Below, piece after piece: positions 6,565-11,868 of a DNA stretch of 11,868 nt. Location: positions 1 through 11,868 of the forward strand of contig DUHJ01000182.1 of assembly GCA_013330925.1 (NCBI GenBank), given 5' to 3'. The first letter of the stretch is position 1, and every line of letters starts with the position of its first letter. The stretch is from Candidatus Poseidoniaceae archaeon (GTDB lineage: Archaea > Thermoplasmatota > Poseidoniia > Poseidoniales > Poseidoniaceae). Position numbers and translations under genes: made by a program. The notes under the pieces were generated by a model. The model did not search any database, had not been told where the DNA came from, and worked only from the letters and a program-made list of their open reading frames with translations.

Positions 6565-8642
6565 TCGTACGCCTCCCGAAACCGTGTCATGATTCGATGC
6601 CCGACCATGTTGAGGCCGAGCGTGATGAAGAAGAGATAGAGGCCGACCGCGAACAACGAGAAGTACGGGGTGGTACCAATCGGCAGCTCACCTCCAATGC
6701 GTTGAGCAATGTAGGCCGTCATGGTTTGTGCAGAGCGGAACATGTTGTCTGAGAAGGTCGCCATGGTCCCCACCGAGAGCGTGACGGCCATCGTTTCGCC
6801 GACCGCCCTGGACAAGGCGAGGATGATCGAAGCCAAGATGCCGGAAAGGGCAGACGGCACCGTGACGCGCGCTGTGGTTTCAACTGGGGTTGCGCCGAGG
6901 GCGTATGAGGCATGCCGAAGAGGGTCGGGCACCGCACGCAAGGCGTCCTCAGATAGCGACGCGATGAGTGGGGTGATCATCACACCGACCACAATCGCGC
7001 CATTCAACGGGTTGAAGAGTTGAGGTTCTTCGGCAATCCAACCCCACTCAAGGAAGCGGTCGCCAACATCAACGACGATGGGTGCAATCACGATGAAGGC
7101 AAAGAAGCCGTACACCACGGAAGGAATTCCTGCCAACAATTCGAGGATGGGCTTGATCAGGTTGGCCGCCCGGGGAGACGCGTATTCTGAAAGGTAAATC
7201 GCGGTCCCTAGCCCGATTGGGATGGCGATAACCAGCGCACCGAGGGCCACCTGAAGGGTGGTTTGCAGGAGGGAGTTCACCCCCATGTGAAGGTCAGAAC
7301 CGACCGTGACCACGCTCACGGTACGGACGTCAGTTTTCCACCATGTTTGGGTCAGGAACTCACCCAGTGAACCGTTGACACGCGCGACCATGTCGAAATA
7401 GGCAAGCAGGATCGACATGATGGCCGCGACCCACATCAGTGCGCGAACATCACCGTCAATCACCGCAATGGTCCGACCTCCGACCTGGTTTCGAGATTCG
7501 CTCATGACCGAGGCCAACGTCAGGAAGGAGATGCCAAACGCGATGGCGTGTCCGGTTTGAACGGCATGGATGGGTTGAATGGCCAACAGCAATGGAACGG
7601 AAGCCATCACCAACATCGTCAGGGAAACCTGCTTTTCCAATGCATACAGGGCGCCGACAAGGATCAGCAACACCGTCATGAGCAGCAACAGCACGTTGGC
7701 TGGCAGCGGGATGAGAAGTGCGACAACAGCGATGGCCGTGGCCAGTCCTGCTCCAGCACGAAGGGGGCCTGTGCTCATTTCAATCGCTTCAACGGACAGG
7801 CGGTGAAGCCAGGTTGGAGCGAAGATGGCCACCGCCAGCATCGCCAACGTCAACACGGCCAACAGAAGCCCGATGCCGTCCACTTGAGGAGCGTAGGGGT
7901 CCTTGTCATACGGATTTGGCAAACCGTCGTTGTCGATGTCTGGATCGACGTTGTTGGCAATGCCGTCTCCGTCGATGTCCCCGTCCAAGTAAGCTCCAGT
8001 ACCGTCAACTTCCTTGTTTCCAATGCCATCTTGATCGATGTCGGTTTGTGCCACGTCGCTGTTGGACCAAACGGTCACCCACCATGAACGAGCGAGCTCC
8101 TCATTTTGTTGATGCATAATGAGCGCGGGCTCATTGTCGGCAAGGAGCTGCAGCGGAACGGTTGGGCGATCGGCATTCCAGTCTCCCGGATTGGCCTCAA
8201 AGTAGGCGTGGAGGTAGCTCCGCTTTTCATCGGTCGACAAAGCAGGGCCTGCGACGTCATTGAAGACCGTGGCCGTCAGGTCGATGCCAGCGTCGTAGGA
8301 ACCTGCATCAGCGTCCCAGCCGTAGGTCGTGATGAAGGGATCCGACAATTCTACGGTGGCGTTCATGTCCCAGTCAACGATGCAGAACCGATCCAACCAC
8401 AACGGATCTGCGAAGGATCCGTCGTCGTAAATGGCGCCTTGTTTGACGCTGACTTTGACGTCCTCACTCCAGTCCTGAGGCGGTGTGAAGTCATCAGCGC
8501 CACATCCGAAGCCCTTGTAGAACTTCGAACCTGACTCGGCGAGGACGAAGATGATGCCTGCCGTGATCATGACCACGGTGACGGCCAAGGCAAGGAGCAC
8601 GGCCTCTGGGGCCTTCTCCTCAACCCGGGTGCGCCAGTTCAT
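6561..8642 (-). CDS. pstC: Phosphate ABC transporter permease PstC with an extracytoplasmic insert
   Basis: This 693-residue inner permease subunit has a C-terminal half (about 395-693) that is a normal PstC. It includes VIAIPIGLGTAIYLSEYASP, LLAGIPSVVYGFFAF, the EAA coupling loop EDALRAVPDPLRHASYALG (565-583) and LSRAVGETMAV. Before it are a membrane anchor (14-35), an outside domain of about 215 residues (38-252) with two cysteines (47, 87) and three DxDxDG repeats just before the membrane (201-240), and an extra block of about five membrane segments (255-390). PstC is normally about 300 residues. The ATG start has GGGTGA at 8647-8652, four bases upstream. The stop overlaps the TTG start of pstA, so the two permeases should be co-translated. 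Confidence 0.94.
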   Translation of the reverse strand: MNWRTRVEEKAPEAVLLALAVTVVMITAGIIFVLAESGSKFYKGFGCGADDFTPPQDWSEDVKVSVKQGAIYDDGSFADPLWLDRFCIVDWDMNATVELSDPFITTYGWDADAGSYDAGIDLTATVFNDVAGPALSTDEKRSYLHAYFEANPGDWNADRPTVPLQLLADNEPALIMHQQNEELARSWWVTVWSNSDVAQTDIDQDGIGNKEVDGTGAYLDGDIDGDGIANNVDPDIDNDGLPNPYDKDPYAPQVDGIGLLLAVLTLAMLAVAIFAPTWLHRLSVEAIEMSTGPLRAGAGLATAIAVVALLIPLPANVLLLLMTVLLILVGALYALEKQVSLTMLVMASVPLLLAIQPIHAVQTGHAIAFGISFLTLASVMSESRNQVGGRTIAVIDGDVRALMWVAAIMSILLAYFDMVARVNGSLGEFLTQTWWKTDVRTVSVVTVGSDLHMGVNSLLQTTLQVALGALVIAIPIGLGTAIYLSEYASPRAANLIKPILELLAGIPSVVYGFFAFIVIAPIVVDVGDRFLEWGWIAEEPQLFNPLNGAIVVGVMITPLIASLSEDALRAVPDPLRHASYALGATPVETTARVTVPSALSGILASIILALSRAVGETMAVTLSVGTMATFSDNMFRSAQTMTAYIAQRIGGELPIGTTPYFSLFAVGLYLFFITLGLNMVGHRIMTRFREAYD
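6571..6577 (-). promoter_or_regulatory. Shine-Dalgarno site supporting the TTG start of pstA
   Basis: The minus strand reads GGGAGGC, six bases before the TTG at 6562-6564. Together with the TTGA overlap with the pstC stop, it makes the non-ATG start credible. Confidence 0.65.
7905..8042 (-). repeat. DxDxDG repeats in the PstC ectodomain
   Basis: Codons 201-246 of pstC encode three Asp-rich units ([27 protein letters not shown]) immediately outside the second membrane segment. The spacing matches thrombospondin type 3 / calcium-loop repeats and would give a short rigid, probably calcium-stabilised stalk at the membrane surface. Metal binding is inferred. Confidence 0.75.
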
Positions 8643-8646
8643 GTGC

Positions 8647-8652
8647 TCACCC
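8647..8652 (-). promoter_or_regulatory. Shine-Dalgarno site of pstC
   Basis: GGGTGA on the minus strand ends four bases before the pstC ATG. The same GGTGA-N4-ATG layout precedes the small ORF at 970, and a similar site precedes the partial gene at 66, suggesting the host's ribosome-site preference. Confidence 0.6.
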
Positions 8653-8687
8653 GCTCGCGACTCTCAACTAGGCCCCCTGTCGGTGTC

Positions 8688-8713
8688 CTCTATAATCTAA
8701 TTAGAATATAGAG
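8688..8713. promoter_or_regulatory. 26-bp near-palindrome in the pstS-pstC spacer (operator/promoter candidate)
   Basis: Twelve of 13 base pairs are symmetric around a perfect TCTAATTAGA core, with one A/A mismatch (8695/8706). It is the most AT-rich stretch of the spacer. On the minus strand it contains TATA-like CTATATTC (8704-8711) and TTATAG (8690-8695), about 50-65 bases before the pstC start. A dimeric regulator site overlapping an internal promoter is the simplest reading. It could equally act as an RNA hairpin in a pstSCAB transcript. Confidence 0.5.
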
Positions 8714-8726
8714 ACTTGCCCGTAGG

Positions 8727-8754
8727 GGGCCGCCGGCCCGAAGGCCGACGACCC
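8727..8754 (-). promoter_or_regulatory. UUCG-capped GC-rich hairpin after pstS
   Basis: In the minus-strand RNA, a 12-bp stem (arms 8743-8754 and 8727-8738) closes on a C(UUCG)G tetraloop. Ten pairs are Watson-Crick and two are U-G wobbles, so the pairing is better in the pst transcript than on the other strand. It begins 34 bases after the pstS stop. No U-run follows, so it is more likely a 3'-end stabiliser, processing barrier or attenuator that keeps pstS mRNA more abundant than pstCAB than a classic terminator. Confidence 0.6.
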
Positions 8755-8787
8755 TTGGCCTGCCGAGGGTTTGTTGGGAAGGACCGA

Positions 8788-11700
8788 TCAGTAGGTCCCC
8801 TCAGCAAGAATACGGCGGTGCATCTCCATCCAGGTGGCATCGTCCAAGGGGACGTAGCCCACTTCAGAGATGACCGCGCTGCCGTCACCGGAGAACGCCC
8901 ACAGCAGGAACTTGGAAACCGTGTCCCAGTTGTCGTTGTTGACGTTCATGAAGATCGGGCGCGCCAGAGGCGTGTAGGTGCCGCCTGACACCGAGGCAGG
9001 CGAGGGCGCGACGGCGTCCTCGGGTGCATCGGCGATACCGTGCGTGTGGTTGTCCGAGACCGCGATGGCGGTAAGGATGGCCTGGTTCTCTTGGTAGTAG
9101 GCGTAGCCGAAGTAACCAATGGCGTTCTCGTCGCCAGTCAAGGCGGTCACGAGGACGTTGTCGTCTGCGCTCTGCTCACCGCTGGCGAAGGCGCCGTGCT
9201 CGTGCATGATGGCTTCGTAGAAGTACTCGTAGGTGCCGGAATCGGCGTCTGGATAAGCCAGCGTGATCGCACTGTCGGCGCAGTCAGCGGAGAGGTCAGA
9301 CCACTCGCGCACGCCGTCCTGGTCGTCGTTGGGAGCGATGCTCGAAACGTCGAGGCCCTGAGCGGAGAGCTCGGCCGAGGTGTTCGCGGAGAAGACCCAG
9401 CGGAGTTGTGCGGCGGAAAGGCCGCCAAGACCGCTGATGCACTGGTCAGCCGCACCGCCCTGCTTGACGACGACGCTGAGGCCGTCGAAGGCCACGACGA
9501 GTTGCGTCACGGTGATCGAGGTGTCACCCTTCAGGCAGGAGTACTGTCCGTTGTCACCCATGGTGGCCTCGGAGTCCTTCCAGCCACGGGACATGTCGCC
9601 GATGTCGACCGGGGTGCCCTTCTCGGAGTTGGCGCAGACGCGGCCAGCACCGGCTCCAGAGCCACCGCCTTCGACGGTGATCGACACGCCAGCACAGAGG
9701 GTCTTGAAGTCCTCAGCCCAAGCGTTGGCGACCGGGAAGACGGTCGAGGAACCGGCGATGCTGATGGACACGTCGCTGCAGAAGCCCTTCATGAGGTCCT
9801 CGTTGCCACCTGCGGTCATGCCGAGGAGGTGAGCGTAGCGGCCCCAGTACATCTGGGCTTCTTGCAGGTTGTTGAGGGACACGTAGCCGACTTCAGACAC
9901 GGAGGTTTGTCCAGCGTCGCTGAAGAGGCCGTAGTTCAGGAAGGGCAAGGTGTCAGCAAGGGAGTCCGCGTCAACCAGGAGGTTCATGAAAATCGGACGG
10001 GACAGGGGGTTGTACGATCCGTCGCGGACCGTGCCCTCGTCGGGCGCCACAAAGTCGCCGTCGTCGTTCTGAATGGCCACCGCGGTGAGGGTGGCTTGGT
10101 TCTCTTGGTAGTACGCGTAGCCGAAGTAACCGATGGCGGTTTCGTCGCCGGTGATGGCGTTCACGATGACGTTGTCGTCGGCGCTCTGCTCTCCCGTACG
10201 GAAGCCTTGCTCGGCTTCGTGGAGGGCGGCTTCGAAGAAGTACTCGTAGGTGCCAGAATCGGCATCGGGGTAGGCCAGGGTGATTCCGGCGTCTGGGCAG
10301 TCCGAGGACAGTTCGGACCACTTGTGGGTCGTGTCGTCGCCGTCCGAGTTGGGGACGGCAGCGGAGACGTCCACGCCAGCGGCGGTCATCTCAGCGGCGG
10401 TTTCCGCGGAGAAAACCCAGCGGAGTTGAGCCTGCGTGAGGCCGCCCATGCCGTTGATGCACGTCTCTGCGGCGCTGCCCTTCTTGACCACGACGGAGAG
10501 GCCGTCGACGGCCACGACGAATTGTGCAGCGTCGATGGAGGTGTCGCCCTTCAGGCAGTCGTAGATGAAGCCGTTCGCTTGCGCGCTTGCCTCGGAAGAC
10601 TTCCAGCCGCGGGACATGTCACCGATGTCAACAGCGGAACCCTTCTCGGAGTTCGCACACACACGGCCTGCGCCGGCTCCAGAGCCGCCGCCTTCGACCG
10701 TGACGGTCACGCCAGCGCAGGCGTTGCTGTAGGACTCGGCCCATGCGTTTGCAACGGGGAAGACGGTCGAGGAACCGGCGATGGTAATCGAGCCGTCAGG
10801 ACCGCACACGACAGGGAACTCGCCAGCGAGGCGGTCTTCCATGTCGGCCTGAACTTCAGCGGGGATGGCAACATAGCCAACGGAGTTGACGAGCTTGTCG
10901 CCGCCGTCACCGAGCCCGAAGGTCACGAAGGGCACCGTCTTGGACAGGGAGTCCGTGGTGGCCAGGAGGTTCATGAAAATCGGACGAGCGAGGGGGTTGT
11001 AGGTGCCGTCAGCCACGGTTGGGCCGCTGGGCGTGACCATGACGCCCGCGTCGTTCTGAACGGGGAGGGCCGTCAAGGTCGCCTGGTTCTCTTGGTAGTA
11101 CGCGTAGCCGAAGTAACCGATGGCGGTTTCATCGCCGGTGAGGGCGCTGACGATCACGTTGTCGTCGGCGCTCTGCTCGCCCGCACGGAAGCCTTGCGCG
11201 GCTTCGTGAAGGGCGGCTTCGAAGAAGTACTCGTAGGTGCCCGAGTCCGCGTCAGGGTAAGCGAGGTTGATGGCTGCACTGGGGCAGTCCGAGGAAAGCT
11301 CGGACCAGAGGTGGGTGCTGTCGTCGCCGTCCGAGTTGGGGACAGCGGCGGACACGTCAATGCCTGCAGCGGTCATCTCGGCAGCGGTTTCATCGGAGAA
11401 GATCCAGCGGAGTTGGTCGACCGTCAGGCCGCCCATGCCGTTGACACAGGTTTCAGCAGCGCCGCCCTTCTTGACAACAACCGAGAGGCCGTCGTAAGCC
11501 ACGACGATTTGACGAGCCTCAAGGGAGGTGTCGCCCTTCAGGCAAGACATGGTGTAGCCGTCATCGCCACGGGTGGCTTCGGAGTCCTTCCAGTCGCGGG
11601 ACATGTCGCCGATGTCGACGGCGGTCCCCTTCTCGGAGTTGGCGCACACGCGACCAGCACCGGCGCCAGAGCCGCCGCCTTCCACCGTAATGGTGGTGCC

Positions 11701-11868
11701 GGGGCAGGCTTCGGAGTAGTATTCCGCCCACGCTTCAGCGAGAGGGAACACCGTCGAAGATCCAGCGATGGTGATGGAACCGTCCGGTCCGCAAGTGATG
11801 GTGCCGACGTCAATCCTGTCGGTACCGGGGTCAGTGGTGTTGTCCACAGGGTCCACAGGATCCACAGG
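8788..11868 (-). CDS. pstS: Triple-domain phosphate-binding protein PstS (5' end outside window)
   Basis: At least 1026 residues are visible and the frame is still open at the window edge. Numbered from the in-frame GTG at 11865, it starts with a Pro-Val-Asp linker, followed by three full periplasmic-binding-type domains (about 25-353, 354-695 and 696-1025). Each has the phosphate-loop AGSSTVFP, EGGGSGAGAGRVCANSEKG, DIGDMSR, and YPDADSGTYEY, characteristic of PstS/SphX-type proteins. A usual PstS has one domain of about 320-350 residues. All 18 cysteines sit in six positions conserved in each domain. The signal peptide or lipobox must lie upstream, and the protein should sit outside the cell, tethered at its N-terminus. 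It is followed by pstC after 145 bases. The GTG at 11865 is not the true start, because the linker repeat continues past it. Confidence 0.93.
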   Translation of the reverse strand, partial: PVDPVDPVDNTTDPGTDRIDVGTITCGPDGSITIAGSSTVFPLAEAWAEYYSEACPGTTITVEGGGSGAGAGRVCANSEKGTAVDIGDMSRDWKDSEATRGDDGYTMSCLKGDTSLEARQIVVAYDGLSVVVKKGGAAETCVNGMGGLTVDQLRWIFSDETAAEMTAAGIDVSAAVPNSDGDDSTHLWSELSSDCPSAAINLAYPDADSGTYEYFFEAALHEAAQGFRAGEQSADDNVIVSALTGDETAIGYFGYAYYQENQATLTALPVQNDAGVMVTPSGPTVADGTYNPLARPIFMNLLATTDSLSKTVPFVTFGLGDGGDKLVNSVGYVAIPAEVQADMEDRLAGEFPVVCGPDGSITIAGSSTVFPVANAWAESYSNACAGVTVTVEGGGSGAGAGRVCANSEKGSAVDIGDMSRGWKSSEASAQANGFIYDCLKGDTSIDAAQFVVAVDGLSVVVKKGSAAETCINGMGGLTQAQLRWVFSAETAAEMTAAGVDVSAAVPNSDGDDTTHKWSELSSDCPDAGITLAYPDADSGTYEYFFEAALHEAEQGFRTGEQSADDNVIVNAITGDETAIGYFGYAYYQENQATLTAVAIQNDDGDFVAPDEGTVRDGSYNPLSRPIFMNLLVDADSLADTLPFLNYGLFSDAGQTSVSEVGYVSLNNLQEAQMYWGRYAHLLGMTAGGNEDLMKGFCSDVSISIAGSSTVFPVANAWAEDFKTLCAGVSITVEGGGSGAGAGRVCANSEKGTPVDIGDMSRGWKDSEATMGDNGQYSCLKGDTSITVTQLVVAFDGLSVVVKQGGAADQCISGLGGLSAAQLRWVFSANTSAELSAQGLDVSSIAPNDDQDGVREWSDLSADCADSAITLAYPDADSGTYEYFYEAIMHEHGAFASGEQSADDNVLVTALTGDENAIGYFGYAYYQENQAILTAIAVSDNHTHGIADAPEDAVAPSPASVSGGTYTPLARPIFMNVNNDNWDTVSKFLLWAFSGDGSAVISEVGYVPLDDATWMEMHRRILAEGTY
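8791..9780 (-). repeat. PstS domain copy 3 (C-terminal)
   Basis: Residues 696-1025 form the most divergent copy. It keeps every ligand-loop motif and the six cysteines (696, 724, 744, 777, 809, 862). It has one- to two-residue spacing changes, a His-containing insert (NHTHG, about 939-943) and a shorter Asp-containing loop in place of the PNSDGDD loop of copies 1 and 2. Confidence 0.85.
9781..10806 (-). repeat. PstS domain copy 2 (middle)
   Basis: Residues 354-695 are very close to copy 1, including a 47-base exact match (10097-10143 against 11084-11130). The cysteines fall at 354, 383, 403, 437, 469 and 523, with the same spacing as copy 1. Its end carries an extra helical segment of about 25 residues (about 670-695) linking to copy 3. 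Confidence 0.85.
10807..11793 (-). repeat. PstS domain copy 1 (N-terminal)
   Basis: Residues 25-353 are a complete binding domain with cysteines at 25, 54, 74, 108, 140 and 194. The link to copy 2 is almost absent: the next domain's CGPDGSITIAG begins directly after EFPVV, so copies 1 and 2 must pack closely. Confidence 0.85.
11842..11868. repeat. 9-bp tandem repeat encoding a Pro-Val-Asp linker
   Basis: Three consecutive copies of CCTGTGGA(T/C) on the minus strand encode (PVD)3 at the visible start of PstS and run into the window edge, so more copies may lie outside. The tract likely forms an extended spacer between the membrane anchor and the first binding domain. Its length may vary by slippage. 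Confidence 0.75.

Noticed and set aside
8727-8754. Classic intrinsic terminator after pstS
   Set aside because: The stem is strong but no U-run follows, and archaeal terminators depend on T-tracts rather than hairpins.
11863-11865. GTG as the true start of PstS
   Set aside because: It is one of several identical in-frame GTG codons in the PVD repeat, no signal peptide follows, and the frame is open to the edge; the gene begins outside the window.
8788-11868. Loss of the phosphate-binding arginine in PstS (Pro four residues before SGT)
   Set aside because: E. coli PstS has Arg there, but SphX-type relatives commonly read GPGTDSGT, so Pro is normal for the subfamily and all three copies agree.

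Overview
The window reads as part of an archaeal chromosome, most likely a planktonic marine euryarchaeon of the Marine Group II / Poseidoniales type. This is inferred from several things seen together: GC-rich, tightly packed genes; a TATA-box promoter (TTTATAT) placed at archaeal spacing from a start codon; GGTGA-type Shine-Dalgarno sites; ATGA/TTGA start-stop overlaps; and Asp-rich DxDxDG calcium-type repeats in extracytoplasmic domains. No rRNA or marker gene is present to prove the lineage. Every gene I accept lies on the minus strand, so transcription runs from high to low coordinates.

About three quarters of the window (1883-11868) is a phosphate-specific ABC importer in the order pstS-pstC-pstA-pstB, with all four parts enlarged. 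PstS (8788-11868, cut by the window edge) holds three complete phosphate-binding-protein domains in one chain. PstC (6561-8642, 693 aa) and PstA (3037-6564, 1175 aa) each carry an extracytoplasmic domain with DxDxDG repeats and an extra membrane block ahead of the normal permease core. PstB (1883-3040, 385 aa) has an acidic N-terminal domain of about 130 residues before its ATPase. pstC/pstA overlap by TTGA and pstA/pstB by ATGA. A 145-bp spacer between pstS and pstC holds a UUCG-capped hairpin and a 26-bp near-palindrome, flanked by arms that could form alternative structures. No phoU follows pstB.

Below pstB lie an alpha/beta hydrolase (1235-1843), then a TATA promoter driving two tiny overlapping paralogous ORFs (967-1155 and 866-970) that share a QVHRNGI motif. 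These are followed by an ABC ATPase of the LolD/MacB/FtsE class (63-785), which overlaps the first 22 codons of the next gene (1-66), probably its permease partner.

Functionally, the Pst proteins would capture and import inorganic phosphate. The three tethered binding domains and the large permease ectodomains suggest a multivalent, surface-anchored version of the system. The genes below 1850 appear to be separate units with no evident link to phosphate.
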